This document shows positions 35,994 through 44,399 of a stretch of DNA of 44,545 nucleotides, in pieces. This DNA comes from Nocardia cyriacigeorgica. Lineage in GTDB: Bacteria > Actinomycetota > Actinomycetes > Mycobacteriales > Mycobacteriaceae. Position numbers and translations under genes: made by a program. The stretch spans positions 1 to 44,545 of the forward strand of contig NZ_JAAGUY010000034.1 in assembly GCF_010868145.1 (NCBI RefSeq), written 5' to 3'. The notes beneath the pieces were generated by a model. That model was not told the DNA's origin, did not search any database, and saw nothing but the letters and a program-made list of their open reading frames with translations. Position 1 is the first letter of the stretch; each line of letters starts with the position of its first letter.

Positions 35994-37421
35994 TCAGGAC
36001 GAGACGGTCGCCGATTCCTGTTCGGCAGGCCGGGGAGTGGGGCGCAGGACGGCGACGGTGAGTACCGCGCCGAGGGCCGCCAGTGCGGCGGCCGCGGCGA
36101 AGGCGGCGGCCAATCCGGTGCGGTAGGCGAGATCAGTTGTGGCCGAGGAGCGTTGCGTCACCACCTGGGCGAGCAGGAGCAGGGCGGTGACGCCGAGCCC
36201 GGAGCCAACCCGCTGTGCGGTATTGACCACGCCCGCGGTGATTCCGGCGTCTGCGGTGTCCACCGCGGTGACAGCGGGTGCGGTGACACCGACGAACGCG
36301 GCAGGCAGACCGATGCCGAGCAGCACCGCGCCGGGCAGCACATCGATCAGGTAGCTGCCGTTCTCCGGTACCCTGGCGAACCAGGCCATCGCCACCGCTT
36401 GCAGCGCCAAGCCACCCGCCAGCACGCGCCACGCGCCGAGTCGGTCCAGTGCGAGGGGAATCAGGGTGCGGGAGACGACGATATTGACCACCGCCACCGG
36501 CAGCACCGCCAAGCCGGACGCGGTCGGGCTGTAGCCCTGGCTGTTCTGCAGGTACAGCGCGAGGAGTGCGAATGTCGGCACATGAGAGGCGCCGACCAGC
36601 GCGTTGACCACTGCCGAGCCGCGCACCTGGCGAATGGTGAACAGCCGCAACGGCATCAGCGGATGCGGGCTGCGCGATTCGATCCAGACGAATCCCGCCA
36701 GTAGTGCCAGGCCGAGCACCAGCGACCAGCCAGCCAGGGCACGCGTGGCCGAGTCGCCGAGCGCGCCGATCGCATAGCCGACGATCAACAATGCCGCGGT
36801 GCCGGTAACCGCTCCGGGCACATCGAGCCGCTTGCGATCGTGTGGGGAGGCGTCGGCGGGCAGCACTCGCAGCATTGCCAGGGCCAGCACGCCCACCGGG
36901 ATATTGATCAGGAAGATCGACGGCCAGCCGAACCAGTCGGTGAGTGGACCGCCCACCGCGGTCCCGATGGCGGCGCCGGCCGCGCCCATCGCACTCCACA
37001 CGCCGAACGCGCGGTTACGGGCGGACGGCTCGGTGAAGCTCGCCGTCAACAAGGCCAGTTGAGCCGGAATCACCACGGCCGCGCCGAGACCCTGGAGCGC
37101 TCGCGCGCCGATGAGCAGCCAGGCCGAATTCGCGAATCCGGCGAACGCGGACGCCACTGTGAACACGGCGAGACCACAGGCGAACATTCGCCGCGGACCG
37201 AGCAGATCCGCGGCTCGACCACCCAGCAGCATGAATCCGCCGAAGGCGAGTAGATAGGCGTTGGTCACCCAGCCGAGCCCGGCCTCGTCGAGGTCGAGAT
37301 CGCTGCCGATGCTCGGCAGGGCGACGTTCAGGACCGTGGTGTCGAGGAACACCACCAGTTCGACAACGGTGATGAGTAGCAGGATCAACCGATCGCGGGT
37401 GCCGAGAGCTGTCCGTGGCAT
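35994..37421 (-). CDS. MFS multidrug exporter, DHA2 (EmrB/QacA) type
   Basis: A 475-aa major facilitator protein. The N-terminus has LDTTVLNVALPSIG, the D-x-x-x-V-N-V-A-L-P motif typical of the DHA2 group. GGRAADLLGPRRM is motif A, and FLINIPVG is typical of TM5-6 in drug exporters. About 12-14 TM segments can be counted. GGAGGGG lies just before the ATG. It is the first gene of the MFS-MMPL unit and is divergent from a TetR gene, with two copies of the same palindrome in the gap. Substrates are unknown; drug or toxic-lipid efflux is inferred. Confidence 0.93.
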   Translation of the reverse strand: MPRTALGTRDRLILLLITVVELVVFLDTTVLNVALPSIGSDLDLDEAGLGWVTNAYLLAFGGFMLLGGRAADLLGPRRMFACGLAVFTVASAFAGFANSAWLLIGARALQGLGAAVVIPAQLALLTASFTEPSARNRAFGVWSAMGAAGAAIGTAVGGPLTDWFGWPSIFLINIPVGVLALAMLRVLPADASPHDRKRLDVPGAVTGTAALLIVGYAIGALGDSATRALAGWSLVLGLALLAGFVWIESRSPHPLMPLRLFTIRQVRGSAVVNALVGASHVPTFALLALYLQNSQGYSPTASGLAVLPVAVVNIVVSRTLIPLALDRLGAWRVLAGGLALQAVAMAWFARVPENGSYLIDVLPGAVLLGIGLPAAFVGVTAPAVTAVDTADAGITAGVVNTAQRVGSGLGVTALLLLAQVVTQRSSATTDLAYRTGLAAAFAAAAALAALGAVLTVAVLRPTPRPAEQESATVSS

Positions 37422-37433
37422 GACCCCTCCATT

Positions 37434-37456
37434 TCGCTAGAGCGTTACTCTAGCGA
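37434..37456. promoter_or_regulatory. Operator 1 of the MFS/tetR divergent promoter
   Basis: TCGCTAGAG-CGTTA-CTCTAGCGA, perfect 9-bp arms with a 5-nt spacer, located 13 nt before the MFS start codon. Confidence 0.8.
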
Positions 37457-37462
37457 GAATCC

Positions 37463-37481
37463 ACTAGAGTTGGGCTCTAGT
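37463..37481. promoter_or_regulatory. Operator 2 of the MFS/tetR divergent promoter
   Basis: ACTAGAG-TTGGG-CTCTAGT, perfect 7-bp arms with the same 5-nt spacer and the same CTAGAG/CTCTAG core as operator 1; centres are 27 bp apart. It lies just upstream of the tetR -10 box. Confidence 0.8.
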
Positions 37482-37485
37482 CAAG

Positions 37486-37491
37486 TAGGAT
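37486..37491 (+). promoter_or_regulatory. Putative -10 box, leaderless tetR transcript
   Basis: TAGGAT, then 6 nt, then the ATG at 37498. No ribosome site. Confidence 0.6.
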
Positions 37492-37497
37492 CTCGGT

Positions 37498-38115
37498 ATG
37501 ACTGCGAAAACCACGCGGGCGGCGAAGACGACGGCGAATCGCGCGAAGATGCTCGACGCCGCGCGGGAACTGTTCACCACACGCGGCTACACGCCCACGA
37601 CGATGAAGGCCATCGCCGAACAGGCAGGCATGGCTGTGCAGACGCTCTACTTCACGTTCGAGACCAAGCGCGCGATTCTCTCCGAGCTACTCGACCGCGA
37701 GATCGCCGGCGACGCCGAACCGGTCGCGACCCTCGACCGTGCCTGGTTCGCCGAGGCCGTTGCGGCCGAACCCGTCGAACAGATCCGCAGACAGGTCGCC
37801 GCCGCCGGTGAGATATTCGAACGTGTCAGCCCGTTGCTGGAGGTGATCCGCTCGGCTGCCGCTACCGAGGCGGAACTGGGCGAACTCTGGCAGAGCAATA
37901 TCAACCAGCGTCATACGGTGCAGCTGCGCCTGGCCGAAGCGTTGGCGGCCAAAACATCTCTACGCAACGGTATTTCCGCCGCGCACGCCGCCGATGTGGC
38001 ATTGGCCGTGCTGTCGCCGGAGATCTATCACCTGCTGATTCATGAACGCTCGTGGACCCCGGCCGAGTGGCAGACGTGGGCCATCGACGCCTTGGTGTGC
38101 CAGCTACTGCCGTAG
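37498..38115 (+). CDS. TetR-family regulator of the MFS-MMPL exporters
   Basis: A 205-aa repressor. The helix-turn-helix covers residues about 15-60 (RAKMLDAARELFTTRGY, then TMKAIAEQAGMAVQTLYFTFETK). The C-terminal ligand domain is not specific to a known group. It is divergent from the MFS gene, and two matching CTAGAG-N5-CTCTAG sites lie in the 76-nt gap. One is placed to block the exporter promoter and the other its own, which suggests feedback control released by an exported compound. Confidence 0.92.
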   Translation: MTAKTTRAAKTTANRAKMLDAARELFTTRGYTPTTMKAIAEQAGMAVQTLYFTFETKRAILSELLDREIAGDAEPVATLDRAWFAEAVAAEPVEQIRRQVAAAGEIFERVSPLLEVIRSAAATEAELGELWQSNINQRHTVQLRLAEALAAKTSLRNGISAAHAADVALAVLSPEIYHLLIHERSWTPAEWQTWAIDALVCQLLP

Positions 38116-38187
38116 CTGCGGTGGCGGGGCCCCGGAGAGCGCCGTCGGCTGCCTCGAGCTATCCGAGTGGTGGCTGTAGGGCGCCGC

Positions 38188-38730
38188 TCAGGCGGCGGAC
38201 TCGTGGTCGATCAGCCACCGCTTGGCCGGCAACCCCCAGCGGAATCCGCCCAGCGTCCCATCGGTGCGCAGGATGCGGTGGCACGGCACGAAGAGGGCGG
38301 CGGCGTTGCGGGCGCAGGCGTTGGCTGCGGCCCGGGTGGCGGCGGGGCGGCCGGAGCGGGCGGCGAAAGCGGTGTAGGTGAGAGGAGTTCCGGCGGGGAC
38401 CTCGCGCAGGATCTGCCAGGCGTGCATGAGGAATTCGCCGGACTGCTGGCGGACCTCGACGGTGTCGATGGCGGTGAGGTCGCCGCGGTGGTAGGCGGTT
38501 ATGGCGTCGGTGACCGCGCCGAGGTCATCGCGTTCGCGGAGTTCGGCGGGCCGGAGCGTGGCGTGAATGAGGCCACGCAAGTTCTGTGCGTCGGCGGTCC
38601 AGCCGGAGGCCAGCACGGCACCGTCGCCGTCAACCAGTGCGGTGAACGGTCCGATCGGGGTGGACACGGTGGCGAAATCTGCTGTCCGGACCGAGGTTCG
38701 AGCGTCGGGGACGGCGATGGCTGAGGTCAT
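38188..38730 (-). CDS. ogt: Methylated-DNA-protein-cysteine methyltransferase
   Basis: A 180-aa suicide repair protein that moves methyl groups from O6-methylguanine to its own Cys. The acceptor motif reads FVPCHRIL (expected PCHR), with the Asn-x-x-Arg...NAAALF context before it and GGFRWGLPAKRWLIDHE after it. The ATG overlaps the stop of the upstream Ada-AlkA gene (ATGA), so the two are coupled, matching Rv1317c-Rv1316c in M. tuberculosis. It should be induced together with that gene by alkylation damage. Confidence 0.96.
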   Translation of the reverse strand: MTSAIAVPDARTSVRTADFATVSTPIGPFTALVDGDGAVLASGWTADAQNLRGLIHATLRPAELRERDDLGAVTDAITAYHRGDLTAIDTVEVRQQSGEFLMHAWQILREVPAGTPLTYTAFAARSGRPAATRAAANACARNAAALFVPCHRILRTDGTLGGFRWGLPAKRWLIDHESAA

Positions 38731-40238
38731 GATTCGGTACTCGCTTTCGTTCGTGCGGCACGGGCCACGGGAGCAGTGCGGGCGGCCAATGCGCTGTGCC
38801 ACAACTGCATGGACAGGTAGGAGCGCCACGGCGCGTAGCGGGCGGTATCGGACAGGTCGATGCCGTGCAGAGCGGCGCCCTGTCGAACCACCAGATCGGT
38901 GTCGAGGAGGATGTCGGGATCGGCGAGCAGCCGCATGATCACATAATCGGCCGTCCACGGACCGACGCCCTCCAGTGCCAGCAGGTCGCGGCGCAGTTCG
39001 GCGGAGGTGCGACCCTGGTGCAGGGCCAGATCACCGGAGGCCAGCGCGGCCGCGGCATTGACGATGGAGCGGATGCGCCGCGCGGGCCCGGTCAGTACTT
39101 CGGCGCCGCGTTCGGCGATCACCGCGGGTTCGGGAAACAACCGCGGCGTCGGCCCGTCGATCGGATCACCGAGCGCCGAGACCAGCCGGGCGGTGTGGGT
39201 CGCCGCCGCTTGCACCGAGATCTGCTGACCGATCATGGTGCGCAGCAATAACTCCGGTCCGTCCAGGCAGCCGGGTACCCGGATGCCGGGAACGAATCGT
39301 GGACGCCCGTCCGGGCGGTTCGCGTGTGCGGCGACGTCGAGCGCCTCATCGATGCCGATCGGGTCGGCGTCGAGATCGAGCAGATGACGCAGCCGGGCCA
39401 CGGTGGGTGCCAGGTCGCGCATATCGTGCAACGCCAGTTCGGCGCGCACATGATCGCGCTGGAAGCCGAGCCGGATCGATGCATGGCCGTGTGGGGTCCG
39501 CAGATTGCGCAGGTAGCTGCGGTCCTCCCACAGCTCGAGCCCCTGCACCGTGTGCGCGGACAGGAACCATTCCAGCCAGGCCCGGTCCAGCGGCTCGCGG
39601 TAGGGAAGCCGTAGCGACAGCGTGCCGTTGGTGTTCGGCACCGCTCGCCCGTTGGTCCGCTGGGATTCGGTGCGCATGGTGGTGGGGCTGACCGCGAACA
39701 CCTCGCGCACGGTGTCGTTGAACTGCCTGATGCTGGCGAAGCCCGCGGCGAAGGCGATATCCGACATCGGCATGTTCGTCGTCTGGATCAGCAGCCGCGC
39801 GGTATGCGCGCGATGGGCTCGCGCCAGTGCGAGCGGGCCCGCGCCCAGTTCGGTGGTCAGCACTCGGGTGAGCTGGCGCTGCGAATAGCCGAGCGTTGCC
39901 GCGAGCGCGGGCACCCCGCCCCGTTCGATGACCCCGTCGCCGATCAGCCGCATCGCTCTGGCAGCGAGATCCGCGCGGGTGTTCCACAGTGGGGAACCGG
40001 GCGCGGCGTCGGGCAGGCAGCGGCGGCAGGCGCGGTACCCGGCCTGCTGTGCGGCGGCCGCGGTCGGCAGGAAGCTGACATTGGCGCGTTTCGGAGTGAT
40101 TGCCGGACAGGATGGGCGGCAATAGATTCCGGTGGTCCGCACGGCGGTGAAGAACTGCCCGTCGAAACGGGAGTCCCGGGTGGAGACCGCTCGGTAACAG
40201 CGTTCGAAGTCCAGAGCCGTGATCGTCACGTCAACCAC
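38727..40238 (-). CDS. alkA: Ada regulator fused to AlkA 3-methyladenine glycosylase
   Basis: A 503-aa fusion for the adaptive response to alkylation. Residues 1-80 form the Ada zinc/methyl-acceptor domain with Cys40, Cys44, Cys71 and Cys74 (TGIYCRPSC, ACRRC); Cys40 should accept methyl from phosphotriesters. Residues about 85-190 form an AraC-type DNA-binding domain (YSQRQLTRVL, DIAFAAGFASIRQFN). Residues about 210-490 form the AlkA glycosylase with its HhH motif ALEGVGPWTADYVIMRLL and the catalytic Asp region DPDILLDTD. GTG 40238 is used; a second GTG three codons in is possible. Once methylated, it would activate its own operon including ogt. Confidence 0.95.
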   Translation of the reverse strand: MVDVTITALDFERCYRAVSTRDSRFDGQFFTAVRTTGIYCRPSCPAITPKRANVSFLPTAAAAQQAGYRACRRCLPDAAPGSPLWNTRADLAARAMRLIGDGVIERGGVPALAATLGYSQRQLTRVLTTELGAGPLALARAHRAHTARLLIQTTNMPMSDIAFAAGFASIRQFNDTVREVFAVSPTTMRTESQRTNGRAVPNTNGTLSLRLPYREPLDRAWLEWFLSAHTVQGLELWEDRSYLRNLRTPHGHASIRLGFQRDHVRAELALHDMRDLAPTVARLRHLLDLDADPIGIDEALDVAAHANRPDGRPRFVPGIRVPGCLDGPELLLRTMIGQQISVQAAATHTARLVSALGDPIDGPTPRLFPEPAVIAERGAEVLTGPARRIRSIVNAAAALASGDLALHQGRTSAELRRDLLALEGVGPWTADYVIMRLLADPDILLDTDLVVRQGAALHGIDLSDTARYAPWRSYLSMQLWHSALAARTAPVARAARTKASTES

Positions 40239-40350
40239 AATGACAGCTACCGGCGCCCGCTGCTAGCGGAAATCGGTCATTACCCCGGTGGGCTCGTTCC
40301 GCCGTGCGCGACACGCCACACGACTCGCCGAGCAGCGCTTCCCGGCCAGG

Positions 40351-40683
40351 TCAGCAGCAGCGGTTGGCCGGATTCCGATCGGCCTCGGCATGCCGCTCCC
40401 GCCAGTACTCCCGCTCGGACGGGATATCGCAGCCGGGATGCTTACGCCGCAGGTGGGCGACGTAGCGCTGATAGTCCTGGCCGCCGAGTACCGAGTTGAA
40501 CCACCAGAGCACGCTGCGCGCCCCTTGTAAGAACGCGCGGGCAGGCCCAGCGCGCGCACGCTGGACCGGCTCCCGCCCGACGGGCGCCGACCCGTGCTCG
40601 ACGGTCGCAGGCCTCAGTGGGTCGCCTTCGCGTGTGCCGCGCCCGGTTCCTTCACGTCGCCCTTCTCGATCAGTTCGTCCCAT
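40351..40683 (-). CDS. ybdD: YbdD/YjiX family small protein
   Basis: The C-terminal half is clearly YbdD/YjiX: LGGQDYQRYVAHLRRKHPG, ending ANRCC. These proteins of about 65 aa are encoded directly after CstA-type pyruvate/peptide transporters and are needed for their function, which fits here. The start is unclear. The only ATG in frame (40683) lies inside cstA and would give 110 aa with a 70-nt overlap. Between the cstA stop and the homology the frame has GTC, CTG and TTA codons but no ATG or TTG, and the GTG at 40512 would remove about 10 expected residues. The stop at 40351 is secure. Confidence 0.8.
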   Translation of the reverse strand: MGRTDREGRREGTGRGTREGDPLRPATVEHGSAPVGREPVQRARAGPARAFLQGARSVLWWFNSVLGGQDYQRYVAHLRRKHPGCDIPSEREYWRERHAEADRNPANRCC

Positions 40684-42875
40684 TCGCGCTGCACCTCCTT
40701 CTCCGCGGCGGTGGGGATGAACCCGCGCGGGGCAAAGATGCGCGAGGGTTCCTCCGGCGATTCGGTGGTCTCCGCCGAGCCCGCCCGCCAGGCTCGGTAG
40801 CAGACGATGGCACCGACGACGGTGACGATCAGCACCAGCACCGCGAACACGATGGACAGCGTGCCCTGGATGAAGGTGTTGCGAATGACCGCGTCCACAT
40901 CCTCGGGAGTCTTTGCGGTCAGGCAGAGTTCACCGGCGTCGCGTGCACTCTGGCAGAGCTCATGCTGCTTCCAGTAGCCGACCTTCGGGTCGGCGGAGAA
41001 GATCTTCTGCCAGGACGCGGTCATGGTGACGATGAGATCCCAGACCAGCGGGACCCCGGGAATCCAGGCCCATTTCGTCATGCCTTTCTTCACCAGGATG
41101 GTGGTGACGACCATCAGGGCGATCGCGGCGAGCAGCTGGTTGGCGATACCGAACAGCGGGAACAGTGCGTTGATGCCGCCCAGCGGATCGGTGACGCCCA
41201 TGAGCAGGATCGACCCCCATGCCGCGACCACGATCGCCGAGCACAGCCAGGCACCCACCCGCCAGGACGGATCCTTGAACTTGCGTGCGGGACCGGCGAA
41301 GTTGCCAAGCGCGTCCGAGAGCATGAATCGCGCCACGCGGGTGCCCGCGTCGATGGTGGTGAGGATGAACAGCGCCTCGAACATGATCGCGAAGTGGTAC
41401 CAGAACGACTTCATGCTCTCGCCGCCGAGGAACTGGTGGAACACCTCGGAGATGCCGACGGCCAGGGTGGGCGCACCTCCCGTGCGGGAGATGATGCTGT
41501 CCTCACCGACCTCGCTCGCGGCATCGCTGAAGGTCTCCGGTGTGGCAGGAGGGCCGGACAGGCCGAGGCTGTTGGTGTAGGCGGCCGCCGATTCCGGAGT
41601 GCCGCCGGTTGCGCCGAGCGGGGCGTTCATGCCGAAGTACAGGTGCTGGTCGATGATCGAGGCGGTGATGATCGCCATCACCGCGACGAACGACTCCATC
41701 AGCATGCCGCCGTAGCCGATCATCCGGCTGTGCGATTCCTTCTCCAGCAGTTTCGGTGTGGTGCCCGAAGCCACCAGCGCGTGGAATCCGGACAGCGCAC
41801 CGCAGGCGATGGTGATGAACAGGAACGGGAACAGGCTGCCGGCGAAGGCAGGACCGGCGCCGGTGTGGGCGAACTCCGAGACCGCGGGTGCTTGCAGCGT
41901 CGGCAGGGTGATCAGGATGCCGAGGGCGAGCAGGCCGATGGTGCCGATCTTCATGAACGTCGACAGGTAGTCGCGCGGGGCCAGCAGCAACCACACCGGC
42001 AACACCGAGGCGAAGAAGCCGTAGCCGATCAGCATCCAGGAGATGGTCACCGGATGGAAGGTGAACCAGCTCGCCCAGGTGTCGTTCTCCGATACCCAGC
42101 CGCCCGCGACGATCGCGAGGATCAACAGGACGAACCCGATGATGGACACCTCACCGACCGCGCCCGGCCGCAGGAACCGCAGGTACACGCCCATGAACAG
42201 GGCGATCGGGATGGTCATGCTAATGGAGAACACGCCCCACGGGCTGTGCGCGAGGGCATTGACCACGACCAGCGCGAGCACCGCCAGCAGGATCATCATG
42301 ATCACGAGGATGCCGATGATGGCGGCCCAGCCACCGAACCAGCCGAGCTCGTCGCGGGCCATCTGCCCGAGGCTGCGTCCGCGTCGTTTCGTCGACACCC
42401 ACAGCACCAGGTAGTCCTGCACCGCGCCGGCGAACACCACGCCGATGATGATCCAGATCGTGCCGGGCAGATAACCCATCTGCGCGGCGAGCACCGGTCC
42501 GACCAGCGGGCCCGCGCCTGCGATGGCGGCGAAGTGGTGTCCGAACAGCACCCGCCGATCCATCGGCAGGTAGTCCTTGCCGTTCTCCAGGATTTCGGCC
42601 GGTGTGGCGAGGTCGTCACGTGGTTTGACGATCTTGTATTCGATCATCCTGGCGTAGAAGCGGTAGGCGATGATGTAGGTCGCGACCGCCGCGATGACGA
42701 TCCATACCGCGTTCACCGATTCGCCGCGCGCGACCGCGAGGATCGTCCAGGCGACGGCGCCGAGTATGGCGATCCCCGCGAATATCGCCTTCTTGGCCGG
42801 AGTCATCGGGGACCGGTCCACCACGCCGACGGGCGGGAGATCCGGATCGGTCCGCAGATATTCGATGGTCGCCAT
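40614..42875 (-). CDS. cstA: Carbon starvation protein CstA (pyruvate/peptide transporter)
   Basis: A 753-aa polytopic membrane protein of the CstA family, which imports pyruvate and possibly peptides when carbon is short. Family text includes YRFYARMIEYKIV, FGHHFAAIAGAGPLVGPVLAAQMGYLPGTIWIIIG (shown in part: GHHFAAIAGAGPLVGP), QDYLVLWVSTKRRGRSLG and SGFHALVASGTTPKLL. About 16-18 TM segments can be counted. The start is ATG 42875 with AGGAGAG upstream; the longer frame lacks support. ybdD follows on the same strand. It is divergent from an ABC sugar-importer operon, so both sides of this promoter region deal with carbon uptake. Confidence 0.95.
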   Translation of the reverse strand: MATIEYLRTDPDLPPVGVVDRSPMTPAKKAIFAGIAILGAVAWTILAVARGESVNAVWIVIAAVATYIIAYRFYARMIEYKIVKPRDDLATPAEILENGKDYLPMDRRVLFGHHFAAIAGAGPLVGPVLAAQMGYLPGTIWIIIGVVFAGAVQDYLVLWVSTKRRGRSLGQMARDELGWFGGWAAIIGILVIMMILLAVLALVVVNALAHSPWGVFSISMTIPIALFMGVYLRFLRPGAVGEVSIIGFVLLILAIVAGGWVSENDTWASWFTFHPVTISWMLIGYGFFASVLPVWLLLAPRDYLSTFMKIGTIGLLALGILITLPTLQAPAVSEFAHTGAGPAFAGSLFPFLFITIACGALSGFHALVASGTTPKLLEKESHSRMIGYGGMLMESFVAVMAIITASIIDQHLYFGMNAPLGATGGTPESAAAYTNSLGLSGPPATPETFSDAASEVGEDSIISRTGGAPTLAVGISEVFHQFLGGESMKSFWYHFAIMFEALFILTTIDAGTRVARFMLSDALGNFAGPARKFKDPSWRVGAWLCSAIVVAAWGSILLMGVTDPLGGINALFPLFGIANQLLAAIALMVVTTILVKKGMTKWAWIPGVPLVWDLIVTMTASWQKIFSADPKVGYWKQHELCQSARDAGELCLTAKTPEDVDAVIRNTFIQGTLSIVFAVLVLIVTVVGAIVCYRAWRAGSAETTESPEEPSRIFAPRGFIPTAAEKEVQREWDELIEKGDVKEPGAAHAKATH

Positions 42876-43082
42876 CTGCCTACTCTCCTGTGAAACGCGC
42901 AGGATGATGCTGAAACACGTGCCAACGTAGCCGATCGGAGATCCCCGGCGGGCCGGTTCGCTCACGCGGTGCTCGCGGTCGGTCTGGTCGTTGTCGTGTG
43001 TCGGCGGTCACCCTCTTCAGTTGCCGCCAGTATGCTGCCATGCGGCCCGAGATGCTCCACATCCGCCCTGAGGAGGCCGGAG

Positions 43083-44399
43083 CTGGAATCCGCACTGTCG
43101 AGCACACCCGTCCGGCGGCGTACGCTGCTCGGCTCCGCGCTGGCCGCCCCGTTGCTGGCCGGCGGATGCGGCGCCGACGACGACGCGCTGACCTTCTTCT
43201 TCGGCGCCCGTCCCGAGGAGGCGCGGGTGCGGCGGCGGATCATCGACGAATTCCGCAAGACGCACCCCGAGATCCGCATCCGCACGGTGGTCTCCGGGCC
43301 GGATGCGCTACAGCAGATGCTCACCTACTGCGCGGGCGGCAAATGCCCCGACATCATGATGGCGTGGGAGCTGCTGTACGCCGGGCTCGCCGACCGTGGG
43401 GTGCTCCTCGATCTGAACACCCTGCTCGACCGTGATCCGGAATACGCCGATGGGCTGCGGCGGGACAGCTTTCCCGCCCTGTACAACACCTTCACCTACG
43501 GCGGCGGCCAATATGCGTTGCCCGAGCAGTGGTCGGGGGTGTTCCTGTATTACAACCGTGAGTTGTTCGCCGAGGCAGGCATTCGGGCGCCGAAGAACTG
43601 GGACGAGGCCTGGAGCTTCGCCGAATTTCTCGACGCGGCGCACGCTGTGGCCTCCCGTGAAGGCAAGGAGCGCTGGGGTTTCGCCGATGCCTGGGTGCCG
43701 TACTTCTCGGCCGCATGCTTCGGGATGAACAACGGGGTCGACTGGTTCACCCCGTCGGTCGCTCCCACCCGGACCAACATGGGGGACCCGCGATTCGCGG
43801 AGGGCTTCCAGTTCTATGCCGATCTCGCGGTGCGTCACCGCGTGGCGCCGAGGGTCGCCGATCAGCAATCGGTCTCGGCTCCCGACCTGTTCCGGCGCGG
43901 ACGGGCGGGGATGGTGCTCGGCGGGCATTGGTTGTATTCGGAATTCTCCGGGCAGGACGATCTCGATATCGACCTGACCGTGCTCCCGGTGGGTCCGCAC
44001 GGCGGGCCAGGCGCGATCACCGATGTCGGATGCACCGGGCTCGCGATCGCCGCCGACAGCCCACGTATCGAACAGGCCTGGGAATTCGTCAAATTCGCGA
44101 CCGGACCGGTGGGACAAGCGATCATCGCTGAATCCGGGCTGTTCGTTCCGGTGCTGAAATCGGTGCTGGCATCACGGGAGTTCGCGGAGGCCCACCGCGA
44201 TATCACCAACCTGGACGTGCTCGCGGACGGCCCTCGGCATTCCCGTGCACTGCCGGTCACCCCCGCGTGGGGAAAGGTCCAGGCGCTGGTGGAACGCGGC
44301 GCCAACCGAGTCCTGCGCGGTGCGGCCCCCGCCAGCTCCATGCACCCCGACCTCACCCGCACCGTCGATGCGCTCCTCACCCAGGAGAACGCGCGATGA
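43083..44399 (+). CDS. ABC transporter sugar-binding lipoprotein
   Basis: A 438-aa extracellular solute-binding protein (family 1, maltose/sugar type). The N-terminus has a twin-arginine-like signal (VRRRTLLGSALAAPLLAGG) ending at Cys29, which is probably lipidated, although the lipobox AGGC is not the strict consensus. Conserved text: FRKTHPEIRI, PDIMMAWELLYAGLADRG, ALPEQWSGVFLYYNRELF, and GCTGLAIAADSPRIEQAWEFVKF. The start is odd: GAGGAGG at 43070-43076 is 6 nt before a CTG at 43083, and the only in-frame ATG (43032) has no ribosome site. The permease gene overlaps its stop (ATGA). The sugar is unknown. Confidence 0.9.
   Translation: MESALSSTPVRRRTLLGSALAAPLLAGGCGADDDALTFFFGARPEEARVRRRIIDEFRKTHPEIRIRTVVSGPDALQQMLTYCAGGKCPDIMMAWELLYAGLADRGVLLDLNTLLDRDPEYADGLRRDSFPALYNTFTYGGGQYALPEQWSGVFLYYNRELFAEAGIRAPKNWDEAWSFAEFLDAAHAVASREGKERWGFADAWVPYFSAACFGMNNGVDWFTPSVAPTRTNMGDPRFAEGFQFYADLAVRHRVAPRVADQQSVSAPDLFRRGRAGMVLGGHWLYSEFSGQDDLDIDLTVLPVGPHGGPGAITDVGCTGLAIAADSPRIEQAWEFVKFATGPVGQAIIAESGLFVPVLKSVLASREFAEAHRDITNLDVLADGPRHSRALPVTPAWGKVQALVERGANRVLRGAAPASSMHPDLTRTVDALLTQENAR

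Noticed and set aside
40617..42893. 758-codon open frame antisense to cstA
   Set aside because: Arg/Gly/His/Asp-rich low-information text; the CstA reading is clear.
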